Below are positions 23,895 to 33,518 of a stretch of DNA of 64,000 bases, one piece after another (positions within the stretch are counted from its first letter, which is position 1; each line of letters starts with the position of its first letter). The DNA comes from DASUPK01 sp963744105. GTDB taxonomy: Bacteria; Actinomycetota; Thermoleophilia; Solirubrobacterales; 70-9. Location of the stretch: the NCBI GenBank assembly GCA_963744105.1, contig CAVUSJ010000006.1, forward strand, positions 310,001 through 374,000. Reading direction: 5' to 3'. A program made the position numbers and the translations under genes. Under the pieces are notes generated by a model. It was not told the DNA's origin. It saw only the letters and a list, made by a program, of their open reading frames with translations, and searched no databases.

Positions 23895-23911
23895 TCACCC
23901 GATCGGGATGA
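23895..23911. promoter_or_regulatory. Inverted repeat TCACCC-N5-GGATGA (island motif, site a)
   Basis: Sits between divergent starts at 23821 and 23961. A TTGGCT hexamer begins 21 nt to the right, which would place transcription start near 23945 and the site centre near -43. One of six copies of the same 17-bp motif. Confidence 0.6.
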
Positions 23912-23960
23912 CGACGCGGCGGCTCGATCGGGTTGGCTTCGCCGGCATGGAGACCCGACC

Positions 23961-24395
23961 TTGCACGCCGCGACAGCCAACCCGAACAACTTCGAGTACA
24001 CCGCTCGCCCGCGGCTTCCGGTCGTCGGCGAGGCAATCATCGCGAGTGGCTGGCTGCTCACGATCGGCCTGCTCAACCTCTTCTACGCGATCTCCGTACT
24101 GGCCGGCTCGCACATCTTCATCACCACCGCCTCATGGCTGGTTGGGGACACACGGCCCGAAGGCTGGTTGATGCTGATCGTCGCCCTGATCCAGCTCGCG
24201 GCCGCGCCCGGAGTGTTGCTGGGCAAGCTCGGGGCGCTCGCGGTCGGGTTGCTCTCCGTCGCCGGCCACGTCGTGGCGGTGATCATGTTCTTCGGGGATT
24301 CGCCGGGCATCGCGATCGCTCTCCTGCTGATCGATATGACAGTGTTCATCTGCCTGCTGAGCGTCGCGAGGAGCGCTCGGATCTCGACAAACTGA
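23961..24395 (+). CDS. DUF7144-like four-TM membrane protein
   Basis: 144 residues with a TTG start at 23961, chosen because GGAG lies 9-12 nt upstream and upstream sequence has no hydrophobic match. Segments IIASGWLLTIGLLNLFYAIS, GWLMLIVALIQLAAAPGVLL, LGALAVGLLSVAGHVVAVI and AIALLLIDMTVFICLL form four helices. The layout matches the gene at 38259-38639. Its stop overlaps the gad ATG (TGATG), so the two are coupled. Confidence 0.7.
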   Translation: MHAATANPNNFEYTARPRLPVVGEAIIASGWLLTIGLLNLFYAISVLAGSHIFITTASWLVGDTRPEGWLMLIVALIQLAAAPGVLLGKLGALAVGLLSVAGHVVAVIMFFGDSPGIAIALLLIDMTVFICLLSVARSARISTN

Positions 24396-25792
24396 TGGCG
24401 ACCGGCAAGGACAAGCTGAGCAAGCTGCTCGACCAGTTCAAGGAAGAGCCGCGCGGCGCCTGGCTGACCGAGGACGCCCCTCAGGAGGCGATTCCCGAGC
24501 ACGCGATGGACTCGATCGCAGCGATGCGCCTCGTCGAGCAGGAGCTGGCCGTCGAGGGGATCCCCGAGCGGAACCTGGCGACCTTCGTCACCACCTGGAT
24601 GGAGCCGGAGGCCCGCGTCGTCATCGACGCGAACCTGCACCGGAACTTCATCGATCACGCCGAGTACCCGATGACCGCGGAGATCGAGCAGCGCTGCATC
24701 AAGATGCTCGCCGAGCTCTTCAACGCCCCGGGCGAGACGACCGGCGCCCGCACCCAGGGTTCATCGGAGGCGATCATGCTCGGCGCGCTCTCGCTGAAGT
24801 GGAACTGGCGGAAGCGACGCGAGGCTGATGGGAAGCAGACCGACAAGCCCAACCTCGTCTTCGGCGGGGACGTGCACGTCGTCTGGGAGAAGTTCTGCCG
24901 CTACTTCGACGTCGAGCCGCGAATCGTCCCCCTGCAGGCCGGCAAGTACACGATCGGCCCCGAGGACGTGGAGCCCCACCTCGATGAGAACACGATCGGC
25001 GTGGCGGCCGTGGTCGGGACCACCTTCACCGGCCACGCGGACGACGTCGTCGGCATCAACAAGCTGCTGCTCGACTACAAGAACGACAAGGGCCTCGATA
25101 TCCCCCTGCACATCGACGGCGCCAGCGGCGCCTTCGTCTGGCCCTTCCTCTACCCGGACTCGAAGTGGGACTTCCGCCTCGAGCAGGTTCGGTCGATCAA
25201 TGCCTCAGGGCACAAGTTCGGCCTGGTGTACCCGGGGATCGGCTGGCTGATCTTCCGCGAGAAGTCGGACCTCGCCGAGGACCTCGTCTTCTACGAGAAC
25301 TACCTCGGCAAGACCGACGCGACCTTCACGCTCAACTTCTCGACCGGCTCCGCGATGGTGCTGGCCCAGTACTACAACTTCATCCGCTTCGGCAAGGCCG
25401 GCTACCGGCTGATCATGGAGATCATGCAGGAGAACGCGCAGGCACTCGCCAAGGACCTCAAGGGTATGGGCCCGTTCCAGATCATCGGGGACGGCGAGGA
25501 GACGCTTCCGCTGGTGGCGTTCAACCTCGCGGAGAAGCAGGCCTACGACGAGTTCGACATCGCCTTCCAGCTCTCGGCCGAGCGTGGCTGGATGGTGCCC
25601 GCCTACACGATGCCGCCGGACGCCCACGACGTGAAGATGATGCGGGCGCTCGTCAAGGTCAACCTGAGCCGCTCACTGGTCGACCGGCTTGGTGGAGGAC
25701 ATCGCGGACGCGATCAAGACCCTGGACAAGAAGGGTCCGGTCAGCGAGTCCGAGCGCAAGCTCGTCAAGACCAGCGTCAGCCACTGAGCTGA
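24395..25792 (+). CDS. gad: Glutamate decarboxylase, with a C-terminal frameshift
   Basis: PLP-dependent enzyme that turns glutamate into GABA and consumes a proton, giving acid resistance. About 460 residues. Landmarks: HRNFIDHAEYPMTAEIEQRC, GARTQGSSEAIMLGALSLKW, HIDGASGAFVWPF (PLP Asp), and the PLP Lys in INASGHKFGLVYPGIGW. Near 25689 one extra T shifts the frame. Without it the protein would end VEDIADAIKTLDKKGPVSES and so on at the TGA 25785-25787, like other Gad proteins. As written, the last 32 residues are aberrant. Translationally coupled to the DUF7144-like gene. Confidence 0.9.
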   Translation: MATGKDKLSKLLDQFKEEPRGAWLTEDAPQEAIPEHAMDSIAAMRLVEQELAVEGIPERNLATFVTTWMEPEARVVIDANLHRNFIDHAEYPMTAEIEQRCIKMLAELFNAPGETTGARTQGSSEAIMLGALSLKWNWRKRREADGKQTDKPNLVFGGDVHVVWEKFCRYFDVEPRIVPLQAGKYTIGPEDVEPHLDENTIGVAAVVGTTFTGHADDVVGINKLLLDYKNDKGLDIPLHIDGASGAFVWPFLYPDSKWDFRLEQVRSINASGHKFGLVYPGIGWLIFREKSDLAEDLVFYENYLGKTDATFTLNFSTGSAMVLAQYYNFIRFGKAGYRLIMEIMQENAQALAKDLKGMGPFQIIGDGEETLPLVAFNLAEKQAYDEFDIAFQLSAERGWMVPAYTMPPDAHDVKMMRALVKVNLSRSLVDRLGGGHRGRDQDPGQEGSGQRVRAQARQDQRQPLS

Positions 25793-26024
25793 TCAGCCGG
25801 TCGTGTCCGCTCTGCGGATGACCGCAACGGTCACGATCGCCCCGATGACGATTCCGCCGATGATCGCGACGATGCCGGCGACCGGACCGACGAAGAAGAA
25901 GCATCCGAGGACGATCAGGAACCAGAGCGCCAGTAGCGAGCGTCAGCTTGACGCCGATCAGGTCGGAGACATCTGCGCCCTGATCGAGCCCGCGCTTCTC
26001 GCCTTCCTGTGGATCAGTTGCCAT
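25793..26024 (-). pseudogene. Small membrane protein gene, frameshifted
   Basis: Reads MATDPQEGEKRGLDQGADVS then LIGVKLTLA. A one-base change near 25935 moves the hydrophobic remainder (LALWFLIVLGCFFFVGPVAG, IVAIIGGIVIGAIVTVAVIR) to another frame that ends at a TGA at 25793. Together they give about 76 residues, a cytosolic head and two TM helices. The start ATG lies 6 nt behind TAGAAC. Probably intact in the living cell if the indel is a sequencing error. Confidence 0.5.
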
Positions 26025-26059
26025 GGGCGAGTTCTAGAAGCGCGGGACCACAGCGGTCA

Positions 26060-26076
26060 TCACTCGGATCGGGTGA
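26060..26076. promoter_or_regulatory. Inverted repeat TCACTC-N5-GGGTGA (island motif, site b)
   Basis: Flanked by A and T to give ATCACTC-GGATC-GGGTGAT. Lies between the divergent starts 26024 and 26165. Towards the minus-strand gene a TAGAAC hexamer follows after 23 nt and the ATG after a further 6. Confidence 0.6.
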
Positions 26077-26164
26077 TCGGCGATTCGATAGATCTTCGGT
26101 GCGGCTGTCCATTTCCACGCCGTCCGTTCGTCTCCGAGGCGACACTCTCAACAAGGAGGAAGCC

Positions 26165-26528
26165 ATGAAGTACGTGCTGCTGATCCACCAGGGAGCCGGC
26201 GCGGTTCCCGGCAACGACGCCTGGGAGAAGCTCTCCGAGGACGAGCAGAAGCAGGTCTATGCGGACTATCAGGCGCTCAACGAGACGCCCGGGGTCACCC
26301 CGAACGACATGCGGCTCGACTCTCCGGAGACCGCGACCACCGTCCGCGTGCAGGACGGACAAGACGCTGACCACCGACGGACCGTTCGTGTCCGTCAAGG
26401 AGGCGCTCGGTGGCTGGCTCACCTACGAGGCGGACGACCTCGACGCCGCGATCGAGCTCGCCTCCGCATCCCGGCGGCCCGCCTGGGCGGCGGGATCGAG
26501 ATCCGGCCGGTCGTTCGAGGGGTCATAG
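26165..26528 (+). pseudogene. YCII/DGPF-domain protein, three frameshifts
   Basis: Starts MKYVLLIHQGAGAVPGNDAW after a good ribosome binding site (AAGGAGGAAGCC). The continuation lies in other frames: KTLTTDGPFVSVKEALGGWL then YEADDLDAAIELA, then IPAARLGGGIEIRPVV and EGS-stop at 26526. One extra base near 26359, one missing near 26464 and one extra near 26514 restore a normal 120-residue protein. This family usually precedes the COG4941 sigma factor gene, as here. Confidence 0.75.
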
Positions 26529-27699
26529 CGATCCTCGAGCAGGTCTTCCGAGACGAATGGGGCCGGGTCCTCGCCAGCCTGATCGGCTTCCTCGGCAGCT
26601 TCGAGCTGGCCGAGGAGGCCGCTCAGGAGGCGTTCGCGATCGCGGCGGAGCGCTGGCCGCGCGAGGGGACGCCGGACAACCCGAGGGCCTGGCTGGTGAC
26701 GACGGCTCGGAACCGGGCGATCGACCGAATCCGGCGGGATCGCACCCTCGCCGAGAAGACGCGCCTGCTCGACGTGCCCGGAGCCCATTGAGGACGAAAT
26801 GGATGAGACGACGATTCCCGACGAGCGGCTCGAGCTGCTCTTCACCTGCTGCCACCCGGCGCTGGCGCTCGACGGCCAGGTCGCGCTGACGCTGCGGACG
26901 CTCGGTGGGTTGACCACCGAGGAGATCGCGCGCGCCTTCCTCGTCCCGAAGGAGACGATGGCGAAGCGACTGGTCCGCGCAAAGCACAAGATCGAGGCCG
27001 CCGGGATCCCGTTCCGCGTGCCCCCTCCCCACCTCCTGCCCGACCGGCTCGCCGCCGTGCTGGCGGTCATCTATCTGATCTTCAACGAGGGCTACGGCGG
27101 GCGCGGCGAGCTCGCCGCGGAGGCGATTCGCATCGACCGGGCGCTGGCCGAGCTGATGCCCGACGAGCCGGAGGTGTTCGGGCTGCTGGCGCTGATGCTG
27201 GCGAACGACGCGCGGAGCGAGGCGCGGTTCGCGGAGGGCGAGCTGGTGCTGCTGGCCGACCAGGATCGATCGCTCTGGGATGACGAGGAGATCGGTCGGG
27301 GCCGGACCGCGCTCGATCGGGCGATGGCTCTCGGTGGACGTGGCCCCTATGTCCTGCAGGCAGCGATCGCGCTCCTGCACACCGAGGACGAGGTCGACTG
27401 GCCGCAGATCGCCGCCCTCTACGGCGAGCTCGCCCGATTGAGCGGCTCACCCGTGGTGGAGCTGAACAGGGCGGCCGCCATCGCCGAGGCCGGCGACCCG
27501 GAGGCCGGCCTGGCGCTGACCGACGGCCTCGAGCTCGACGGCTACCACTACCTCCACTCCACTCGCGCGGAACTGCTGCAGGCGGCTGGACCGGCCGGGC
27601 GAGGCCCGCCAGGCCTACGAGCGAGCGCTCGAGCTGGTCCACTCCGACGCCGAGCGGCGCTTCCTGGAGCGGCGCCTCGCGGAACTCAGAGACCCTTGA
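26520..27699 (+). pseudogene. COG4941 ECF-type sigma factor with TPR region, two frameshifts
   Basis: Sigma region 2 begins ILEQVFRDEWGRVLASLIGF and includes DNPRAWLVTTARNRAIDRIR. An extra G near 26780 shifts to the frame with MDETTIPDERLELLFTCCHP, region 4 (LGGLTTEEIARAFLVPKETM) and the long TPR-like C-terminus. An extra A at about 27580 breaks the last 40 residues, which should read RLDRPGEARQAYERALELVH up to a stop at 27697. This family is paired with YCII-domain genes. The start codon is unclear; the frame is open from the YCII stop. Confidence 0.75.
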
Positions 27700-29077
27700 C
27701 GGCTTCGAGCCGCCCCTTCTTGACGGCGCCCTCGAACTCCTTGAAGTCGCTCTCGTTCTGGTCCGCGTAGGCCTCCGCGAATTCGCCCATCGCGCGGTCG
27801 AAGGCCTCCCCCTTGCCGAGATAGGCGGCGATCGCCACCCGATCGCCGGAGCGGGCGTGCGCTCGCGCCAGCGTCCACCCGCAGAGCTTCCCGTAGAGCC
27901 CCATCGTCGACCGGAGTCATCCGCTCGATCTCGGCCGACCCCTTGCCGTCCCAGAGCTGGCGGACGTAGAAGTCGCGGGTGACTCCCTCCGGATCGGTCC
28001 CCGACAGCCAGCCGAGGAAGATGTCGCTGGCGGCCTGCATCAGCCGCTGGCCCTCGACCACGCGCCGTCCCTGCTGCTTGAACTTGCTCTTGCCCGGCGG
28101 CGCCTTCGAGGACCGAGCTCTCGGCCTCCTTCACCTGCAGGAAGAGGGGATCCTCGGAGTCCCGGCCGAGGAACAGCACGATCCAGGCCCGCGTCCCGAC
28201 GCTGCCCACGCCCACGACCTTGCGGGCGGCGTGGACGTAGCGGTAACCCTCGACGAGGTGCCGGACGTCGCCGTCGAGCGTCTTGCGGTACTGAGCCAGC
28301 AGCTCGCAGCAGCCGCTTCAGCGAGCACGTCGGTCTTGACGCCCTCGAAGACCGCGTCGACAGGGGTGATCAGCGGAGGATCGCTGACGATCCGCAGCTC
28401 GCCGTCGACCGAATGGGTCAGCTTCGCGAAGGCCCGGAGGCTGTTCTTGCTCTCGGCCTTCGCGACCGCCTTGTCGTAGTTCTTGGCCGCCCTGCGCTTG
28501 ACCTGCGAGCGGTACTGCTCGAGCAGCGGCGATGTCGAGGCGCTGGTACCAGACGTCGAGCGTGCGCATCGAGGCCAGCCGGCGCATCTCGTTCCGGTAC
28601 TCGCCGACGACGTCCGTCACGCGCGGCGCGCCGATCGCGCTCCTTGAATCCGAGATCCCGTCCCCCGATCGCAAAGCTGGCGACCAGACGCTTGACGTCC
28701 CATTCGAACGGGCCCGGATGGGTCTCGTCGAAGTCGTTGATGTCGAAGATCAGGCGCCGATCGGGGGCGGCGAAGACACCGAAGTTGGAGAGGTGCGCGT
28801 CCCCGCAGAGCTGGACGATGAGGTCCGTGTCGTGGAGAGGTGGCAAGGTCCGCGGCCATGATTCCCGCGGCGCCTCGATAGAAGGTGAAGGCCGACGCGC
28901 CCATCCGCCCGTGCCTGATCGGGACGAGCTCCTCGACGCGGGTCTTGTCCTGGCGCTCGAGGATCTTGACCGGATCGGTGCGCTTGGCGGGCGACTCCCA
29001 GGCTCCAAGCGACGAGCGGGGAGTCTTGCGACGCGACGCCTTTCCCTTCGCCTCGCTCTCGCCCGGGGTCAGGAGAG
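27686..29077 (-). pseudogene. DUF2252 family protein, heavily frameshifted
   Basis: Family blocks are visible but scattered over three frames: ELVPIRHGRMGASAFTFYRG, AAGIMAADLA, LIVQLCGDAHLSNFGVFAAP, IFDINDFDETHPGPFEWDVK, VGTRAWIVLFLGRDSEDPLF, FLGWLSGTDPEGVTRDFYVR and the C-terminal KLCGWTLARAHARSGDRVA to a stop at 27686. At least six single-base shifts are needed to join them into one ~430-residue protein. DUF2252 proteins resemble kinase-fold enzymes of unknown role. It follows the LuxR gene on the same strand. It may be a true pseudogene, because the 2.2-kb LuxR gene next door has no shift at all. Confidence 0.75.
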
Positions 29078-31237
29078 TCAGCCATGGGATACATCCTGGA
29101 GCAGACCGCGATCGCGTGCGCGCTCGACGGCCTCCCCCCGGGAGGTGGCATCGAGCTTGCGATAGATGGCCTGGGCCTGCGTCTTCACGGTGTTGGCCGA
29201 CACGAAGCTCTGCTCGGCGATCTCGCGGAACGAGAGGTGGCTCGGCAGGAATCGCAGCGTCCTGAGCTCCGCCGGGGTCAGTTCCGACCGATCCTCTCCA
29301 CCGGCCATGGCGGCGGTCGCCGATCCCGCCTCTGACAGCCAGCGACTGAGCGCCGGCGCATCGTCAAGCCGGTCGGCGAACTCGGCGGCCTCGGCCAGCA
29401 GCTCGCTGGCCGCGGGGGAATCGTCCAGGAGCAGGCAGGCGCGGGCCAGATAGATCCGTGCCTCGCCCTGGTACCAGTCGGGGAAACCGTCGAGTCCATC
29501 CAGCATCTTCCGGGCACGGCCGCTGTCGGCCGCGGCCTCCTCGATGCGCCCCTCGTGCGCACGGGTGAGCGCGGATGCGACGAAGAAGAAGGCGAGGATC
29601 GGATAATCGCCGAGCTGGAACCGCTCCAGCTGCTCCCTGGCCTGGGCAACGACCCGGAGCGCGTTCCCGAGGTCGTCTCTCTCCATGTGGAGGAAGGTCA
29701 GCTGGACAAGGCAGAAGACCTGGGCTATCGGGGCGGTGGCCGAGCCCTTGCGCGCTCCCTCCTCGAGCAGCTCCCTGGCGCCCCCAGTGTCGTCCGCGAG
29801 GTGCCGGCTGGCGCCGGCATAGAAGTACGACATCGCCCGCCAGGGACTCTCGGGAGGATGGAGCTGCCCCGCCCGGATCGCGTCGACTCCCATCTGCTCG
29901 ATTCCATGGGCCGGCAAGGTGGCTCTCAGAATGAGAAGGTCGGCCTCGAGGTCCAAGTCATCCATCGCCGCCTCGTCGAATGCCTCGCGGGCGACCGACG
30001 TCCAGTGCGCGGCGAGGTCTCCGTCGCCAAGCGCCAGATAGAGGTGCGCCGTCGCGAGCGCGAGCTGAGCGGACCGCGCGATCTTCCTGTCGCTGAAGCG
30101 GTCCAGCCATCGGCGCAAGTCCTCGCGGTGACCCTCGGCTAGGTAGGGCGCGGCGCGTGCCCAGATCAACTCGGCGGCGCGCCTGTCGTCGCCGGCCGCG
30201 GTAGCGTGATCGATGGCCTCCTCGAAGCGCTCATGTTCCGCGTACCAGGCGCTGGCGCGGCGATGGAGCTTGGACTCGACTTCCGGCTCCCGGCGACGGA
30301 GCTCCGAGGCGAGCGTCTGCTTGAAGAGCGGGTGGTAGCGATAGGTGCCGTCGGCATGATCGAGCGGCTCCAGCGGGAGCTTCGACCGAGCCAGCTCGCG
30401 AAGGACCCGGCCGGATCCCGTCCGCTCGAGAACGTCGTCGCAGATCTTGGGGGCGAGGTCCTCGAGGATCGAGGTCCGCATCAGGAATCTGAGGCGGGCG
30501 ACCGAAATGCCCGCGAGGAACTCGTCCCGCATGTAGTCGGCCACGAACCGGTCATCGCCGCCGAACTGGGTCGCATCGACCGGCGCTCCGTCCCGGTCTC
30601 CGAGCGCCAGTCCCGCCAGGTAGAGCGCCGCCGGCCAGCCCTCAGTTCGCTCGTAGAGCGCCTCGATCTCGCCGGAGGTGAGGCGAAGCCCAATCGCCTT
30701 CAGCAGCGCCTCGCTCTCGGTTCTGGTCATTGCCAGATCCCGCCGGCTGAGCTCGAACACCTGGCGATGGGCGCGCATTCGGCCCAAGGGCAGAGCGAGC
30801 TCGCGCCGCGAGACGAGGGCGATCTGGCCTTCTGGCGGGAGCGACGCGATCGAGTTGCCCAGCGCCGCCAGCGCGTCCTTGGTGCGAAGAGCGTCGGCCT
30901 CGTCGATCCCTATGACGAACGGGCGGCCCCGGGAGCTCACGGAGTCGAGTGTCCGGACCAGGCGATTCAGCAGGTGCGATGGCCGGTCGTCGCTCGACTC
31001 CAGCGTGATCAGTGCAAATCGCCGCTCGTCCTCCTCCGCCCACTGGGTCAGCAGGCTGCTCTTCGCATATCCGGCGGGGGCGGTGATGAGCACCAGCGGA
31101 TAGCCGTTGGCCTCGCGCAGCCGCGTGACGAGGTGCGGCCGGGGGATGAGGGCCAAGTGGTGCGGGAGGCCAACGTCCGGCCCGGTTCGTTCATGCGTCA
31201 GAGGGCTCACAACACCATCCCGGCTTATCGAGGTCAT
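29078..31237 (-). CDS. MalT-like LuxR family transcriptional regulator
   Basis: 719 residues from the ATG at 31237 (an in-frame GTG at 31309 would add 24). N-terminal STAND-type NTPase: HLALIPRPHLVTRL, a Walker A variant APAGYAKSSLL and Walker B-like FVIGIDEADAL. A long helical TPR-like region follows, and a C-terminal LuxR HTH (LTPAELRTLRFLPSHLSFRE, IAEQSFVSANTVKTQAQAIY). These large regulators integrate a ligand signal and activate promoters. It lies in the middle of the island whose promoters share the TCAYYC-N5-GGGTGA repeat, one copy of which is in its own upstream region. Confidence 0.88.
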   Translation of the reverse strand: MTSISRDGVVSPLTHERTGPDVGLPHHLALIPRPHLVTRLREANGYPLVLITAPAGYAKSSLLTQWAEEDERRFALITLESSDDRPSHLLNRLVRTLDSVSSRGRPFVIGIDEADALRTKDALAALGNSIASLPPEGQIALVSRRELALPLGRMRAHRQVFELSRRDLAMTRTESEALLKAIGLRLTSGEIEALYERTEGWPAALYLAGLALGDRDGAPVDATQFGGDDRFVADYMRDEFLAGISVARLRFLMRTSILEDLAPKICDDVLERTGSGRVLRELARSKLPLEPLDHADGTYRYHPLFKQTLASELRRREPEVESKLHRRASAWYAEHERFEEAIDHATAAGDDRRAAELIWARAAPYLAEGHREDLRRWLDRFSDRKIARSAQLALATAHLYLALGDGDLAAHWTSVAREAFDEAAMDDLDLEADLLILRATLPAHGIEQMGVDAIRAGQLHPPESPWRAMSYFYAGASRHLADDTGGARELLEEGARKGSATAPIAQVFCLVQLTFLHMERDDLGNALRVVAQAREQLERFQLGDYPILAFFFVASALTRAHEGRIEEAAADSGRARKMLDGLDGFPDWYQGEARIYLARACLLLDDSPAASELLAEAAEFADRLDDAPALSRWLSEAGSATAAMAGGEDRSELTPAELRTLRFLPSHLSFREIAEQSFVSANTVKTQAQAIYRKLDATSRGEAVERARDRGLLQDVSHG

Positions 31238-31395
31238 TCCCCTAACACGATCCTCAGGAGGACACGCATAGGCGGTTCCTTCCGGTCTCTTGCGCGACTT
31301 GACGCCCACCCTACTCGGTGCATGAGGCGTGGTAACCGGGAAAGCTCCTGACGCCTCATCAGTACTGACTACCTAATCCCGATCCCCAAGAGGCA

Positions 31396-31412
31396 TCATC
31401 CCGTTCGGGTGA
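31396..31412. promoter_or_regulatory. Inverted repeat TCATCC-N5-GGGTGA (island motif, site c)
   Basis: Extended here to GAGGCATCA ... TGATGCCTC (31390-31418), the most symmetrical copy. It lies between the divergent LuxR and ClC genes. A TTGGAT hexamer starts 22 nt downstream at 31435, before the likely ClC start. Confidence 0.65.
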
Positions 31413-31487
31413 TGCCTCGCGCCGCGGCGGATGATTGGATCACGGGCGTGGTTGCCGGAATCCTCCGCGGATCGGGCCGGGTCACCG

Positions 31488-32813
31488 GTGGTTGACGAGC
31501 CGGCCGGGCCGGATCCCGCCTCGACGCTGCGCAGCAAATCCTTCGTCGCCGTGCTCGTTCTCGCGGCGATCGTGGGGGTGATCGCCTCGCTCGCGGCATG
31601 GTGCTTCCTCGAGCTGATCTTCTACATCCAGCGCTGGGTGTTCACGGACATCCCCCATGACGTCGGCTTCGACAATGGGACGCCGCTGTGGTGGTACCTC
31701 CCGGTGCTCGCGTTCGCCGGTGTGGTCACCGCGTTCGCGATCGCCCGCCTGCCCGGCAATGGAGGGCACGTCCCGGCCGAGGGTCTCAAGGCCTCACCCA
31801 CCCAGCCCGTCGACCTTCCGGGCGTGTCCTGGCGGCCATCGCCTCGATCGGACTCGGGCTGGTGGTCGGCCCCGAGGCGCCCCTGATCGCCCTCGGGGGC
31901 GGGCTCGGGTTTCTCATGGTGCGGGCGATCCGACCGGATGCGCCGCCCGAGCTCGGCACGCTGCTCGCCACATCCGCCACCTTTGCCGCCGTCTCGTTCC
32001 TGTTCGGATCGCCGATCATCGCGGCCGTGATCCTGATCGAGGCCGCCGGGCTCGGGGGATCGCAGATGCCGCTGGTTCTGATTCCGGGCCTGCTCGCCGC
32101 CGGGATCGGCTCACTGGTTTCGATCGGGATGGGATCGCTGACGGGTCTCAGCACGGCCGACATCTCGCTCAGCCCCCTTCACCTGCCGGCCTTTGCCCGG
32201 CCGGAGTTCGTCGACTTCCTCTGGACGATCCCGCTGGCCGCCGCGATCGCGGTGGTCACGTTCGTGATCTTTCGCCTCGCCCGAGAGGCGCAGCGAATCG
32301 CGACTCCGCGGCCGTTCGTCGTGCTCCCTATCGTCGGGCTGCTCGTCGCGGGGCTTGGCATCGCCTTCCATCAGACGGCCGACCACGGCGTCAACCAGGT
32401 TCTCTTCTCCGGTCAGAACGCGATCGGGCCGCTGGTGGACAACCCAGGCGCCTGGTCCCTGTCGGCGCTCGCCCTGCTGATCGCCTTCAAGGGCCTCGCC
32501 TACGGCATCTCCCTCGGCACCTTCCGTGGTGGCCCGACCTTCCCGGCGATGTTCCTGGGCGCCGCCGCCGGCCTGATGGCGGCCCAGCTCCCCGGCTTCG
32601 ACTTGACCCCCGCAGTCGCGGTGGGCCTGGGAGCCGCGGTGGTCGCGGTGCTCAGATTGCCGCTGTCCGCCGTCGTGCTCGCCACGCTCTTTACGGTGCA
32701 CACCGGAATCGGCTCAGGCCCCCTGATCATCGTGGGAGTGGTGGTCGCTTACCTGACTGTCCAGGCACTCGACGCGCGGGTGAGCATCCTCCGATCCGGC
32801 GACGGTGAGCTAG
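31488..32813 (+). pseudogene. ClC-type chloride channel/antiporter, frameshifted
   Basis: The likely start is GTG 31488 (VVDEPAGPDPAS), though the frame is open from an ATG at 31431. First TM segments FVAVLVLAAIVGVIASLAAW and the GNGGHVPAEGLK motif are in one frame. A missing base near 31826 moves the rest (GLGLVVGPEAPLIALGGGLG, the ClC GPEAP selectivity block, and later GTFRGGPTFPAMFLGAAAGL) to another. A TAG at 32811-32813, directly before the next ATG, is in the original frame. A second compensating indel near the 3' end is therefore likely. Confidence 0.8.
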
Positions 32814-33509
32814 ATGGACACCATCATCTTCTGGGCGTTCACCGCGGCGTTCAACCCGACCCTGCTCGGAGCGACGACCGTGATGCTGCTGCTCGACCAC
32901 CCGAAGCGCCTGCTGCTCGGGTACCTGTGCGGCGCGCTGTTGACGAGCCTCACCCTGGGCATGGTGATCGTGTTCGCGGTCGACGGATCCTCGGGAGCGA
33001 CCAGCACGGCGCAGTCGACGCTCAGCCCGGCCATGGATCTCACGCTCGGCGGCCTGCTGCTCCTGGTCGCCTATCTGATCCGCCCCAGCCACGTTCCCAA
33101 GGAGACCGGTCGCTTCGCCGAGCGCCGCCGCCGGCGCGAGGAGAAGAAGAAGGACAAGGGACCGCCGAAGTGGCAGCAGAAACTGAGCGAGGGCACGGCG
33201 AAAACGACCTTCGTCATCGGTGCGCTGCTGACACTTCCCGGCGCCTCCTACATCATCGGCCTGGGCCACATCGCCGACAAGAACGCGAGCGTGGCCGCGA
33301 CCGTCGCGATGGTCCTCGGCTTCAACGTGATCATGCTCGCCTTGCTCGAGGTCCCGTTGCTCGCCTTCACCTTTGCGCCCGAGTGGACCCCGGACGCGGT
33401 CGACCGGTTCAAGGCCTGGTTCAACCGCAACTCCAAGGTCCTCGCCTTCAGGGGAGCGCTCGTGATCGGGGCACTGCTGATCGTCAAGGGCACGATCGAG
33501 CTGCTCTGA
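32814..33509 (+). CDS. GAP family membrane protein
   Basis: 231 residues, six hydrophobic segments (IIFWAFTAAFNPTLLGATTV, LLLGYLCGALLTSLTLGMVI, LTLGGLLLLVAYLI, FVIGALLTLPGASYIIGLGH, VAMVLGFNVIMLALLEVPLL, ALVIGALLIVKGTIELL). A central cytosolic loop is very basic (RRRRREEKKKDKGPPKWQQK). Matches the Sap/GAP family linked in mycobacteria to surface lipid export. ATG directly follows the ClC TAG. Confidence 0.8.
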   Translation: MDTIIFWAFTAAFNPTLLGATTVMLLLDHPKRLLLGYLCGALLTSLTLGMVIVFAVDGSSGATSTAQSTLSPAMDLTLGGLLLLVAYLIRPSHVPKETGRFAERRRRREEKKKDKGPPKWQQKLSEGTAKTTFVIGALLTLPGASYIIGLGHIADKNASVAATVAMVLGFNVIMLALLEVPLLAFTFAPEWTPDAVDRFKAWFNRNSKVLAFRGALVIGALLIVKGTIELL

Positions 33510-33518
33510 CCGGGCCGG

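Noticed and set aside
23820..23960. Longer N-terminus for the DUF7144-like gene from 23820
   Set aside because: The extra 47 codons are polar, lack homology and would overlap the regulatory site; GGAG plus TTG at 23961 fits better.
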